From contig NZ_JADCNK010000007.1 in NCBI RefSeq assembly GCF_014947265.1, positions 62,001 through 126,000 of the forward strand: a stretch of 64,000 nucleotides of DNA, given 5' to 3'. This document shows positions 27,775 through 36,978 of this stretch, one piece after another. Each line of letters opens with the position of its first letter. Positions within the stretch are counted from its first letter, which is position 1. A program made the translations under genes and the position numbers. The DNA is from Pedobacter sp014947265 (GTDB lineage Bacteria > Bacteroidota > Bacteroidia > Sphingobacteriales > Sphingobacteriaceae). The notes under the pieces were generated by a model. It saw only the letters and a list, made by a program, of their open reading frames with translations. It was not told where the DNA came from and searched no databases.

Positions 27775-29205
27775 TTAATTAGCATAATTCGGATTAAATT
27801 GAAGTTCAGAAGGTGGAATTGGGAGTATATATTGACTCTGTGCCATAGCAGGACCAAATTGCATTCTGGAGGCTTTAATGCGCTTATAGTAAAAGAACAA
27901 TTGTCCTTCTGCATAAAATTCCTTCTGATATTCTTTCGTAATCTCCGCTTTAAGCGTCACTGCTGTAATCGTATTCGGCAAAACTTTAATTCCCCTGTTC
28001 AGGCGCACCGTGTTTAAATATCCAACACCAACATCAGGCGTTGATGCCGTCTCAGCCAGGATATAATACATTTCGGAAAGGCGTATACCTGGTACATACT
28101 GGTCGAGTAAATTGTCGGTAATTGTGGTTGTAGATGTAGAAGCCTGCCAGAATTTGGAAGGGAATACGGCTGTGCCATCCTGCTCAAGGCGAAACGCAAA
28201 TCTAAAGTCTGAAGTTCCCCCATTGCTGGTTTCGTAAAGTGTAGCAAAATTAGCGGCGCTACGTGTAAGCGTTTGGCTTGCAGCCCCCCTAAATCTAAAA
28301 TAATTTTGTACCGTGGGCAGTATATCCCTAACCCTGATCATAAACACCTGTTCGTTAAAATACAAGCGGTCACGTACTGTCAATCCCGTAGCAATAACAC
28401 CAGCTTGTGCCTGGGTAACAAAAGTATATTTTGCAGAGTTAACTACCACAGTTGCAGCCGCCGCCGCCCCGATATTATCGCCGCTATACAACATAATTCT
28501 CGCTTCCAGCGCTTTTACACCATAATAATTAAGCTTATTCCGCCTGGTCCGTAAATCGCTGGTCACAATCGGATCAACAGGTAACAGTAGACTTTCCGCT
28601 TCTTTCAAGTCGGCCAGGGCAAATTTAACCACCTCTGCAGTTGTTGCTGGGGGATTTGCATTTTGGTTGACATCTTTTTTATATGGGATGGCTTTTAGAT
28701 TGGCACCCGCAGTATATTCAGGCCCAAACATCCGTAATAAATCAAAATGCAAAAATGCCCTTAAGGCTAAAGCTTCACCACGTAATAGTGCGTACGAATT
28801 ATTAGATAGCACAGATCGGTTTGTTTCTGTATTTGCAATTATTTTATTAGCTGCGGCAATTGCACTATAACTGGCAGACCAGATGGAATCGGTATAGCTT
28901 ACGACTTCCGTTGAAGCGTAGTTCAGGATTTGTGTCTGTTGCAACTGAACTGACGATGCAGGATCAATTGTCGCATAATTTTGAGCAAGCGCGGAAACGA
29001 AGCCCATGGAAAGGTTATCCCCATAGAGTTTGCTACCGGCAAGCTGACCATATACGCCTGATAAAGCCTGTTGAAAACCAACTTCTGAAGTAAACAGCTG
29101 TTCTTCAGATAGACTCGTTTTGGGTGTTACATCCAAAAATTTCTTACAACCGGAAAACATCGCAACTATTGCCAGGATTCCTATAATTAATGTTGTTCTT
29201 TTCAT
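27775..29205 (-). CDS. SusD/RagB family outer-membrane lipoprotein
   Basis: A 476-residue SusD homologue. Starting at 29205 gives lipoprotein signal MKRTTLIIGILAIVAMFSG with Cys20, whereas a start 13 codons upstream lies inside the susC stop region. Family landmarks: CKKFLDVTPKTSLSEEQLF, LRGEALALRAFLHFDLLRMFG, RLSEMYYILAETAS and the C-terminal PIPPSELQFNPN motif. It forms the lid of the adjacent SusC barrel. It sits 25 bp after the susC stop and 13 bp before the DUF4843 gene. The nutrient is unknown. Confidence 0.94.
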   Translation of the reverse strand: MKRTTLIIGILAIVAMFSGCKKFLDVTPKTSLSEEQLFTSEVGFQQALSGVYGQLAGSKLYGDNLSMGFVSALAQNYATIDPASSVQLQQTQILNYASTEVVSYTDSIWSASYSAIAAANKIIANTETNRSVLSNNSYALLRGEALALRAFLHFDLLRMFGPEYTAGANLKAIPYKKDVNQNANPPATTAEVVKFALADLKEAESLLLPVDPIVTSDLRTRRNKLNYYGVKALEARIMLYSGDNIGAAAAATVVVNSAKYTFVTQAQAGVIATGLTVRDRLYFNEQVFMIRVRDILPTVQNYFRFRGAASQTLTRSAANFATLYETSNGGTSDFRFAFRLEQDGTAVFPSKFWQASTSTTTITDNLLDQYVPGIRLSEMYYILAETASTPDVGVGYLNTVRLNRGIKVLPNTITAVTLKAEITKEYQKEFYAEGQLFFYYKRIKASRMQFGPAMAQSQYILPIPPSELQFNPNYAN

Positions 29206-29230
29206 TGGGATATGAATATGTTTTTTGAAT

Positions 29231-32200
29231 TTAAAATCTTGCACTTAAACCAAATGTATACTCTCTGGCAAAAGGGTTATCTGTACCACGTTCTATTTCA
29301 ATGGAGCTAAAGGTAGCTAGGTTGTTCGTTGTGGCACTAACACTTAGGTTCTGCAAGCCTAACTTTTTTACAAATGCGGTTTTGAACTGATAACTCAAAT
29401 TAATTGAGCTGAGCTGAATGTTATTATCGCGCTGAACAAAACGTGAAGTAAGCTTTGTTGGTGTCGGCGAGGTTGTAATTCTACGGTATGGGCTCAAACT
29501 TCCAGGTCCAGTCCAACCCAGGTCATACGCTCTTCGGTCTACGTTGTTACGCGCATCAACGGCCTCCACACGGCTTAATAACGTACTGTTATACAGATCA
29601 GCACCATAATTATAATTGAAACTGAAATTTAAGGCAAAACCTGCGTACAGGAAGTTTGAATTAATGGCACCTGTCCACCTGGGGCGTGTATCGCCAACAT
29701 AGGTTTTATCGTTAACGTCCCATACAAAGGTTGGGGTACCATCTGCTTTCAGGTAAACTTCCTGGCCGGTAACCGGATCAATGCCCAGTGACCTCACCGC
29801 ATAAATTGCCGTTGTCGACTGACCTTCAATAAACTGCGCATTTTCAGCTGTTTGATCAGGATTATTCGCATTCAATGCGGCGTTGAAGGCTTTGAGTTTA
29901 TCAGAAACTTCTTTTAACACCGATTTATTAGTGGCTGCGTTCACAGAAACATTCCATTTTAAGCCTTTACGAGGGTCAGATAGGATGGTGTAACCGAGGT
30001 CGAGTTGTAATCCCCTGTTTTGAATTTTACCCAAATTTTCAGTGTACGAAGGGAAACCGGTACTAGATGCCAGCGAAACCGTAGTCAGCGCATTCTGCGT
30101 TACTTCGTTATAAAATTCTGCATTAAAAGTTAAACGGTTATCCAGAAATGCTGAAGCAATACCAATGTTAGACTTCAATACCTGTTGCCAGCTTAAATTC
30201 GGGTTTCCAAGTGCACCAGGAAAAGCACCTACCTCGCCGAAATAACCGGTCGATGTACCCAGGTTGTACCTGAATTGTGCGGCGTAAGGATTTTGTACAG
30301 ATGTACCGGTAGAACCGTAACTACCGCGAATCCTCAACAGGTTAACTGTTCTGCTGTCCTTAAGGAATTGTTCATTATTGATGTTCCATCCTAAACCTGC
30401 AGACCAGAAATTACCAAACTTATTATTCTCTCCATAAGCAGAAGAGCCATCTCTGGTATAGGTAAAATCGGTAAAATACCGGTTATCATAAGAATAGTTT
30501 GCACTTCCGGTATAAGAAAGATTGTTAATGGTACTCTCAGTCCCGGTAGGTCTGCTGTTTAAATATTGCGCAGCAAACAGGATGTTATCTAAACGATCGA
30601 AAGGGAAACCCTGTGTAGATACATTATATGAATTTAAGCTTGTGCTGGCAAGCCTGAATCCTGCATATACCGTAACGCCATGCTTTCCAAAATTCTTGTT
30701 GTAGTTCACAGCACCTGTTCCGTCCATGGTAAAGGCATCACTGTTGTCTTTCGAATAGGAACCTCTTGCACTTAAATCTGCGATACCATCGAACCGGCTA
30801 TCTAAAGCGGAATAGAAATTATCTATTGTACCATTCACTTTGGTGATGCCCAGTGCACCAGTGAACCACAAAGACTTACTATAGTCGTAACGAATAGTGG
30901 TGTTGTTTCTTAAATTAAAGTTCTTATTTCTGTTGTTGATAGTATTGTACTTAATATCCATTAATGGGTTTAAGACAACCGAACCTGCTACACCGAAGCC
31001 CAAATTGATGTTCTCCAGGTACTGGTTTATATTACCATTTTCATCGTAAGGTTTCCAGTATGGATTCAAAGCCAGGTACTGACTAAATTCTCCATAGGGC
31101 GAGTCATTAGAAATAACCTGAGTGGCAATCGTGTTGTTTTGGAAGGTTAAATTATTGGTTTTATAACTCAGCGTAAAACTTCCCGAATAATTTTTCCTAT
31201 CCTGTTCTTTCATTACGCCCTGTAGCAGATTTCCGCTGAAAGTAAGGTTGAAAGTCAAAGACTGGTCGCCCCCACGTAATGAAAGGTTAGTTCTGTTGTT
31301 GATTCCTGTTTGAACGGGGATAGATTTCCAATCCGTATTCACACCGCTCAACATTGCTTTATATCGTTCGGCATTAATGGCTTGTCCTCTATAACTGTTT
31401 AGAAAACCTACCCGACGTTCGAAATCCAATTTTTCTTCTGAATTCAGCATATGATAAACAGAAAGATCAGGGGATGATAATGTTAAGTTATTGGTTATGG
31501 AAACTTCTACTTTTCCTCTTGGAGGAAGGATTGTTGTAACAACCATCACACCATTACCCCCACGAGATCCATACATTGCAGTAGCAGAAGCATCTTTTAA
31601 TAACGTTACTGATGCAATTTGATTCATATCAAGATCTACGATTGCCTGTAATGAAACCTGGAATCCATCGAGAATAAACAATGGCGTATTGGGATTTCCA
31701 ACAAGTTCTGAACCCAGGGTTGGGTAAGAAGTTTGTCCACGCATGGTAATTTCAGGCAGCGCATTGATGTTACCCCCAATCTTATTATTGGGAATGATTC
31801 TGAAAGAGGGATCGAGGGCGGCAATACCAGCAAATACATTTACCGGACTCACGGCCTTAAGCTCAGCTCCGGTTATGGTTTTGGCTGCTCCGGTGTAGGT
31901 GCTTACCTTCCGGTCGACCATTCCTGTGATCACCGTTTCATTTAGCGTCAACTCATTCTCCTCCATATAAATGGTATAATTCGAATTAGAGGAGATGGGC
32001 ACATCAACGGTCTTATAACCTATAAATCTGAACTCCAAAGACGTTGCACCCTGTGGTATGCTGATGGTAAACTTTCCATTCTTATCCGTCTGAACCGCAG
32101 ACTTTGTTCCCTTGATTGACACTGTAACGCCCGGGATGGGCTTGTGTTCTTTGGCATCGGCAACAAAACCAGAAATGACATCCAGGTTAGCCTTTACACC

Positions 32201-32551
32201 TGCTTTAATCACCACGGTCTGGTTACGTATGGTAAAGTCCAGATTTTGTGCTGCAAAAATTTGCTTAAGCACAGCAGGCAATTCAGCATCTTTAACATTG
32301 ATGGTTACAGGTATTGAATTTTCCAATAGATTGTCCGCATAAAAGAAATTATAACCAGTTTGTTGGTTAAGTTCCTTAAAAACGGATCGAAGTGAAGCAT
32401 TTGACTTGGTTAAAGTCACTTTTTGAGCGAGACTCGATGCACTTACCTGCATAAGGCACGCTATTATTATTACAATGGTTAGGCGCATGGTTAACAATAA
32501 TTTGAGGTACAGCCGGTTAGGTATACCAAATTTCCTTGATTTTTGATACAT
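29231..32551 (-). CDS. SusC/RagA TonB-linked transporter with N-terminal STN signalling domain
   Basis: A 1106-residue SusC. A signal segment (cleavage near SLAQ, residue 43) is followed by a secretin/TonB N-terminal short (STN) domain at about residues 45-118 (SNASLRSVFKELNQQTGYNFFY ... AQNLDFTIRNQTVVI). Then come a carboxypeptidase-regulatory domain (ISGFVADAKEHKPIPGVTV), a plug (NALPEITMRGQTSYPT, SVTLLKDASATAMYGSRGGNG) and a barrel ending in YTFGLSARF. The STN domain is known to contact FecR-type anti-sigma factors, which fits the fecR and ECF sigma genes immediately upstream. It is the first structural gene of the locus. An opposite-strand RNA candidate lies in its 5' leader. Confidence 0.95.
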   Translation of the reverse strand: MYQKSRKFGIPNRLYLKLLLTMRLTIVIIIACLMQVSASSLAQKVTLTKSNASLRSVFKELNQQTGYNFFYADNLLENSIPVTINVKDAELPAVLKQIFAAQNLDFTIRNQTVVIKAGVKANLDVISGFVADAKEHKPIPGVTVSIKGTKSAVQTDKNGKFTISIPQGATSLEFRFIGYKTVDVPISSNSNYTIYMEENELTLNETVITGMVDRKVSTYTGAAKTITGAELKAVSPVNVFAGIAALDPSFRIIPNNKIGGNINALPEITMRGQTSYPTLGSELVGNPNTPLFILDGFQVSLQAIVDLDMNQIASVTLLKDASATAMYGSRGGNGVMVVTTILPPRGKVEVSITNNLTLSSPDLSVYHMLNSEEKLDFERRVGFLNSYRGQAINAERYKAMLSGVNTDWKSIPVQTGINNRTNLSLRGGDQSLTFNLTFSGNLLQGVMKEQDRKNYSGSFTLSYKTNNLTFQNNTIATQVISNDSPYGEFSQYLALNPYWKPYDENGNINQYLENINLGFGVAGSVVLNPLMDIKYNTINNRNKNFNLRNNTTIRYDYSKSLWFTGALGITKVNGTIDNFYSALDSRFDGIADLSARGSYSKDNSDAFTMDGTGAVNYNKNFGKHGVTVYAGFRLASTSLNSYNVSTQGFPFDRLDNILFAAQYLNSRPTGTESTINNLSYTGSANYSYDNRYFTDFTYTRDGSSAYGENNKFGNFWSAGLGWNINNEQFLKDSRTVNLLRIRGSYGSTGTSVQNPYAAQFRYNLGTSTGYFGEVGAFPGALGNPNLSWQQVLKSNIGIASAFLDNRLTFNAEFYNEVTQNALTTVSLASSTGFPSYTENLGKIQNRGLQLDLGYTILSDPRKGLKWNVSVNAATNKSVLKEVSDKLKAFNAALNANNPDQTAENAQFIEGQSTTAIYAVRSLGIDPVTGQEVYLKADGTPTFVWDVNDKTYVGDTRPRWTGAINSNFLYAGFALNFSFNYNYGADLYNSTLLSRVEAVDARNNVDRRAYDLGWTGPGSLSPYRRITTSPTPTKLTSRFVQRDNNIQLSSINLSYQFKTAFVKKLGLQNLSVSATTNNLATFSSIEIERGTDNPFAREYTFGLSARF

Positions 32552-32565
32552 TAGTAGTTGGTTTG
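32536..32565 (+). promoter_or_regulatory. Putative promoter for an antisense small RNA
   Basis: TTG (32536-32538), a 19-nt spacer and TTGGTTTG (32558-32565) resemble the Bacteroidota sigma-A pattern TTTG-N19-TAnnTTTG with one mismatch in the -7 box. Transcription would begin about 32571, exactly where the first hairpin of the RNA candidate starts. Confidence 0.5.
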
Positions 32566-32570
32566 GTTAA

Positions 32571-32680
32571 ACAGTCTCTGATGCGTTGGTCCGTAGCGAG
32601 ACTGTGGTTGTAAATTGATTTTCAATCGAATATTCCAGACTATGATCAGGTCCCGGCAGTTAAACGGGGCCTGTTTTTTT
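32571..32680 (+). ncRNA. Candidate DonS-like antisense small RNA in the susC leader
   Basis: On the strand opposite to fecR-susC, a ~110-nt unit contains a first hairpin (ACAGTCTC 32571-32578 with GAGACTGT 32598-32605) and an AT-rich linker. A terminator hairpin (CAGGTCCCG 32647-32655 with CGGGGCCTG 32665-32673, one G-U pair) is followed by seven Ts (32674-32680). There is no coding frame. In Bacteroides fragilis, small RNAs of this size lie opposite to and just upstream of susC genes in sigma/anti-sigma loci and repress them (DonS family). The layout here matches. Expression is not shown by sequence alone. Confidence 0.6.
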
Positions 32681-32760
32681 GAGGATATCTTTAGTTATCG
32701 TATTTCTTTTATCATCTAGTTTGTTTAAAGGTTAAAATTCAGTTTATTATTCGTTATTTA

Positions 32761-33954
32761 TTATTTTGATACATATACAGTTCGTCCTTTTAAATCGAAA
32801 CGAGCTTCCCCTGTTGATTCCACGATTTCAAGCACCTTTGACAATTTATCAAACCTCGAAACTTGACCACTGAAACGCTGGGTGGTTTTTTCACCGATGT
32901 AAACAACCTCTAAATTATACCAGCGACTGATCATTTTCATGATTGTTTCGATGTTTTCACTTTCGATTACAAATTCATTATTTTTCCAGGCAACAGCCAG
33001 ATCGGTATCCGTTTCACTAATCGTTATTTTGCCAGCGGATAGCTTTGCCTGTTGCCCTGGTCTTAGCAATTTGGAGTTACCTGATGCTGAGAGCTTCACG
33101 CTTCCTTCCAGCAAGGTGGTTTTTTCCACTTCATCATCGGCATAACTGCTGATGTTAAAATGAGTTCCTAATACTTCTACTTCCTGCCGGCCTGTCTTTA
33201 CAATAAATGGATGCTGCTTATCCTTAGCCACTTCAAAATATCCTTCACCACTAAGGGTAACTATCCGCTTTCCGTTTTGAATGAGGGAGGTGGTATAGGT
33301 GAGGCTGGAAGCGGCATTTAAATATACAAGCGATCCGTCAGGCAACCGCACCTGATAGGTTTCGCCACGGGCGGTAGATAAGGTATTGGAAGCATTTGGA
33401 TCCGAAACCTTTTCACTAACCTGGTACACCAGTTTGCCGTCGCCTGATTTAGTGATGACTATTCCGGATTCTCTTCCTATTTCACCTTTAGACGCATTTG
33501 CTAAGCTGACCTTCCTGCCATTTGCCAGAGTAAGTGTAGCACCATAGCCCCCTGACTTGATATCATATAAAGTAACTTTGGGAACAGTGGCAACCTTTTC
33601 CGGTTGGTTATTGAAAAAATAAACACCCAGGTATACTACAGCTAAAACTGCAGCAACAGCAACAATTTTTAACCAAAGTTTAAGTATTTTACTCTTCCCT
33701 TCTGGTACCGCATGTGCTGATTCCTGAATCTGAACAAACAAATCCTGGTCAACCTTTTCCAATACCCCGGCAATGGCTAAATCATTTTCATAGTGTTCAT
33801 CCTGGATTGCTAAGGCGCCGATGATGAGATCTTTCAACACCTCCTGATCTTCGTCAAGTTGAAAATAATTCATCAGACGCTGGGTTTCTTCGGGACTACA
33901 GGTATTATCCAGGTGTTTTTTGAAGAGTATATGAAGTTGTTCAGATGGTTTCAA
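32761..33954 (-). CDS. FecR family anti-sigma factor
   Basis: A 397-residue inner-membrane regulator. The cytoplasmic N-terminal region (about 1-85, with NTCSPEETQRLMNYF) should bind the ECF sigma factor. One transmembrane helix (about 90-110, LWLKIVAVAAVLAVVYLGVYFF) precedes the periplasmic FecR domain (GETYQVRLPDGSLVYLNAASSLTY, VTLSGEGYFEVAKDKQHPFIV, TTLLEGSVKL). A C-terminal DUF4974 (FVIESENIETIMKMISRWYNLEVVY) follows, which resembles STN and touches the SusC. It transmits substrate occupancy of the STN-bearing SusC to the sigma factor. It lies 95 bp after the sigma gene and about 210 bp before susC; that gap holds the RNA candidate. Confidence 0.94.
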   Translation of the reverse strand: MKPSEQLHILFKKHLDNTCSPEETQRLMNYFQLDEDQEVLKDLIIGALAIQDEHYENDLAIAGVLEKVDQDLFVQIQESAHAVPEGKSKILKLWLKIVAVAAVLAVVYLGVYFFNNQPEKVATVPKVTLYDIKSGGYGATLTLANGRKVSLANASKGEIGRESGIVITKSGDGKLVYQVSEKVSDPNASNTLSTARGETYQVRLPDGSLVYLNAASSLTYTTSLIQNGKRIVTLSGEGYFEVAKDKQHPFIVKTGRQEVEVLGTHFNISSYADDEVEKTTLLEGSVKLSASGNSKLLRPGQQAKLSAGKITISETDTDLAVAWKNNEFVIESENIETIMKMISRWYNLEVVYIGEKTTQRFSGQVSRFDKLSKVLEIVESTGEARFDLKGRTVYVSK

Positions 33955-34049
33955 GGTTCGATTTTTACAGCTAATACGGAGCTGCGAAAAAATATCCTTA
34001 GTCTGTTAACAAAAAATTAACAATTAATTTCCAAAAACAACGATCAGGA

Positions 34050-34649
34050 TCAAAAGCCTTTGCATAAAACAGCCAAAACTATCGAAATGGTAAGTGTGGG
34101 TGAATCTCTAAAATAGGTTTTAAGAAATCTATTGGCCTGCAGCATGTGGCTACTTATGGTTTTAGCATTAATGCCCATAATCTGCTCTACTTCTTTATAA
34201 GATTTACCTTCTAATTTGCAGAGTGTAAATACCATTTTACGCTGTGGGGGCATCAGGTCTATGGCTTTCTGCAATTTTTGAGCATCTTCTTTACTCAGCA
34301 AATCTTCTTCAACGTGAAGATATAATTCTGAACCTGAAGCAACCATTTTAGTCAACAACCGTTTGTCTTTCGCTACTTTCCGGAAATAATCATGTACCAG
34401 GTTCTCTGCTATACGAAAGAGATAAGATTTAAAAGATTTTTCGGCATCAATCTGTGTCCGCACCTCCCATATTTTAAAAAAAAGCTCTTGCAGCACTTCT
34501 TTTACCAGGTCGTCAGATTTGAGAAGTTTAAATAAATTTCCAGCGATCCGGTATTTATAGTTATTGTATAGGATTTCAAATGCCCGCTCGTCACCATTTT
34601 TTAATTGAAGTAATAAAGACTTTTCATCGGTGTGATTAACGTTGATCAT
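34050..34649 (-). CDS. ECF RNA polymerase sigma factor (sigma-70 family)
   Basis: A 199-residue sigma factor with region 2 (NGDERAFEILYNNYKYRIAG ... VLQELFFKIWEVR, FKSYLFRIAENLVHDYFRK) and region 4 (LQKAIDLMPPQRKMVFTLCKLEGKSYKEVEQIMGINAKTISSHMLQANRFLK). These are the domains for -10 and -35 recognition. The final 14 residues (LTISIVLAVLCKGF) are unusually hydrophobic for a sigma factor and recur in Bacteroidota FecI-type proteins; their role is unclear. It is the first gene of the FecI-FecR-SusCD-type locus and should activate the downstream susC operon when FecR releases it. Confidence 0.94.
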   Translation of the reverse strand: MINVNHTDEKSLLLQLKNGDERAFEILYNNYKYRIAGNLFKLLKSDDLVKEVLQELFFKIWEVRTQIDAEKSFKSYLFRIAENLVHDYFRKVAKDKRLLTKMVASGSELYLHVEEDLLSKEDAQKLQKAIDLMPPQRKMVFTLCKLEGKSYKEVEQIMGINAKTISSHMLQANRFLKTYFRDSPTLTISIVLAVLCKGF

Positions 34650-34898
34650 TCGTCTGGCAAATATACATTAACTTGAAAAGACAAGGTAGTTATAATTTTG
34701 GAAACGCAGTACTGAGTTATTTAACTATAGTTATTTTGATATTGATCAAATATTCCTCGCAATGGAAATGAAAGCCTAAACAACAAGGATATGACTGAAG
34801 ATTTATCTTTTGTGATCTTAGGCTAAGTATTGAGGTTAATTAATGAACTTTAAAAAGCCAGTTCAAATTTGATTGTACACTTTAAATCCAATTTGGAA

Positions 34899-35786
34899 TT
34901 AATTAATTTTTAATTGGGTATAGTGTTTAATAAACCAGATTAATGCCGTGTTTTTGTTGGATTCTTTATAAGCCAATACCACCTCTGTATTAACAGGAAT
35001 GGCATCAATTTCAATAAAAGATACCTTTAATTGTGCATATTGCTTTTTTAGTGATAATGGCAAAATAGATACACCCAGACCTGCTTCTACCAATTGTAAT
35101 ATGGAGTGCACGTTGTTAGCCTCGTGGGTAATATCGGGACTAAAACCCATTCTCTGACAAATCTCGATGAGTTTCTGGTTATACTGGGGTGCAAAATCTT
35201 TATTAAAGAATATAAATGGACTTTTTTTCAAAAAATCTGCAAGTTGTTGCTGGTCATCAATTTTTTGATCTGTTATGGGGATAACCACTACAAAGGGATC
35301 AAAAAACAAAGATTCTACTTTCAATTTCTCGGATAAAACCGGAGCTCTTAAAATCCCAACATCCAGGCTGCCATGTTCCAATGCTTTAATCTGGGTGAGT
35401 GTAGGTACTTCAAACAAACTCGTTTTTAGATAAGGAAATTCCTGATGCATCAATTTTAAAATTTCTGCAAGGTGCGATTGGTAAACCGAACTGATATAAC
35501 CGATCCTTAATTCGCCGCTAACGCCTTCATGAATTTTACGAACCACTTCTTTACTTTCTTCCAGCTTGTTAAACATGGTATCAACCTCACTCTTAAAATA
35601 TTTGCCGGCGTTTGTTAATGCCACCCGCTTATTATTCCGAACAAACAGCTGTACACCAAGCTCTTCTTCCAGCTCTTTAATCTGCCTGCTCAAAGGCGGT
35701 TGCGAGATAAAAAGTTTGGTTGCTGCTTTGGTAAAATGAACTTCTTCTGCAACAGTTTTAAAATACAACAGGTGTCTGAGTTCCAT
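34899..35786 (-). CDS. LysR family transcriptional regulator
   Basis: A 295-residue LysR protein. The N-terminal winged helix (MELRHLLYFKTVAEEVHFTKAATKLFISQPPLSRQIKELEEELGVQLF) is textbook. The C-terminal periplasmic-binding-like effector domain (SGELRIGYISSVYQSHL ... VEAGLGVSILPLSL) senses a small molecule. It is divergent from a methyltransferase gene. The short intergenic region carries ATAC-N7-GTAT (35794-35808), a T-N11-A box of the kind LysR proteins bind, 8 bp from its own start and thus suited to autoregulation. The methyltransferase is the obvious candidate target. The effector is unknown. Confidence 0.92.
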   Translation of the reverse strand: MELRHLLYFKTVAEEVHFTKAATKLFISQPPLSRQIKELEEELGVQLFVRNNKRVALTNAGKYFKSEVDTMFNKLEESKEVVRKIHEGVSGELRIGYISSVYQSHLAEILKLMHQEFPYLKTSLFEVPTLTQIKALEHGSLDVGILRAPVLSEKLKVESLFFDPFVVVIPITDQKIDDQQQLADFLKKSPFIFFNKDFAPQYNQKLIEICQRMGFSPDITHEANNVHSILQLVEAGLGVSILPLSLKKQYAQLKVSFIEIDAIPVNTEVVLAYKESNKNTALIWFIKHYTQLKIN

Positions 35787-35793
35787 AACTATA

Positions 35794-35808
35794 ATACTTA
35801 ACAGGTAT
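35794..35808. promoter_or_regulatory. T-N11-A LysR-type box
   Basis: ATAC (35794-35797) and GTAT (35805-35808) form a short interrupted palindrome in the divergent region of lysR and the methyltransferase gene. The motif is common in AT-rich DNA, so support comes mainly from position. Confidence 0.4.
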
Positions 35809-35877
35809 TGATATATGCAAAAATTGATATTTTACAAATATGATCAACAGCACTAACTTTACAAAAAAATTAAAGCA

Positions 35878-36600
35878 ATGAACAAAGATTATTCGCATAA
35901 AGCAACAAATGAAGAAATCAAAACAAGGTTTGACAATGATGTAGAACGTTTCTCGAACTTGGAAAGCGGTCAACAAACCACGATCGACGCACCACTTACT
36001 ATGGAGCTTTGCACCGGAGCAGCCAAATATATTAATCCGGATGCTCAGGAACTGTTGGATATTGGATGTGGTGCAGGCAATTACACATTAAAAATGCTCA
36101 CCAAAATCCCAAATCTGAACTGTACCCTTAACGACTTGAGTTTACCGATGCTGGAACGCGCAAGTGATAGGGTATCGGCACAAACTACCGGAACAGTAAC
36201 TGCTATACAGGACGATATGCGAAACCTTAATTTACCTGACAATCATTTCGATATTGTACTGGCCGCAGCAACATTTCATCATTTGCGTACTGATGCCGAT
36301 TGGGAACTTGTTTTTACTAAAGTTTACAAGGCTTTAAAACCTGGCGGTAGCATCTGGATTTCAGACCTCATTGCCCACGATGCTGTATTGATCGACAATC
36401 TTTTTCAAGATCAATATGGGGCCTACCTCGAAACACTTGGCGGCGCAACATATAAGCAAAAGGTATTTGATTATATTGAATATGAAGATACCCCGCGTTC
36501 TTTAAACTACCAGCTGGCATTACTACAAAAAGTTGGGTTTACCGTTACCGAAATCCTGCATAAAAACTCTTATTTTGCAGCATTTGGAGCGATAAAATAA
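35878..36600 (+). CDS. Class I SAM-dependent methyltransferase
   Basis: A 240-residue cytosolic methyltransferase of the Methyltransf_11/25 type. The SAM-binding motif I is ELLDIGCGAGNYTLKML (about residues 58-74). An acidic loop (CTLNDLSLPMLERA), the motif DDMRNLNLPDNHFDIVLAAATFHHL and KALKPGGSIWISDL complete the Rossmann fold. The substrate cannot be told from sequence. It is transcribed away from the LysR gene and is probably under its control. A symmetric hairpin (36609-36619 with 36629-36639) follows the stop. Confidence 0.9.
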   Translation: MNKDYSHKATNEEIKTRFDNDVERFSNLESGQQTTIDAPLTMELCTGAAKYINPDAQELLDIGCGAGNYTLKMLTKIPNLNCTLNDLSLPMLERASDRVSAQTTGTVTAIQDDMRNLNLPDNHFDIVLAAATFHHLRTDADWELVFTKVYKALKPGGSIWISDLIAHDAVLIDNLFQDQYGAYLETLGGATYKQKVFDYIEYEDTPRSLNYQLALLQKVGFTVTEILHKNSYFAAFGAIK

Positions 36601-36608
36601 AACGATTC

Positions 36609-36639
36609 TGCCAGGTAATATTGTAATCATTACCTGGCA
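36609..36639. terminator. Bidirectional hairpin between convergent genes
   Basis: TGCCAGGTAAT pairs perfectly with ATTACCTGGCA around a 9-nt loop, 9 bp past the methyltransferase stop. A true U tract is weak on both strands, so termination strength is uncertain. Confidence 0.55.
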
Positions 36640-36741
36640 AAATCTCTACTAAGATTAATGAATAGCAAGAATAATTCTATTTAAAAAAAAGAGAATCCCA
36701 GGTTTATTTTTAATAAATGATTTAATTGACCTCCTACCAAA

Positions 36742-36978
36742 TTAAGGGTAGCCAGGTTTAAAACTTTTAATTAGTACAGTTAATTCATCTTGATTGATCA
36801 GATTAGGATCTTCGAACTGTCGCTTTAAACAGTTAAACGGAACTTTTAAAGTACCATTTGTAGTACGCAAGATGCAAACTTCTTCATTGGCGGTGGAGGA
36901 TACATAATGACCGATTTCGGATTCAATTTCAGATAAACGGATGAGCAATTCGTAATAGATGTAGAGTGGGATATTCAC
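36742..36978 (-). CDS. Small protein of unknown function
   Basis: A 78-residue acidic, soluble protein (MNIPLYIYYELLIRLSEIE...) with no signal peptide or membrane segment. The centre (EEVCILRTTNGTLKVPFNC) suggests a small beta fold and the N-terminus a helix. No family is recognised. It is flanked by intergenic DNA on both sides and has its own stop region just downstream of the methyltransferase hairpin. Coding status rests on protein-like composition and a sensible start, so confidence is moderate. Confidence 0.5.
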   Translation of the reverse strand: MNIPLYIYYELLIRLSEIESEIGHYVSSTANEEVCILRTTNGTLKVPFNCLKRQFEDPNLINQDELTVLIKSFKPGYP

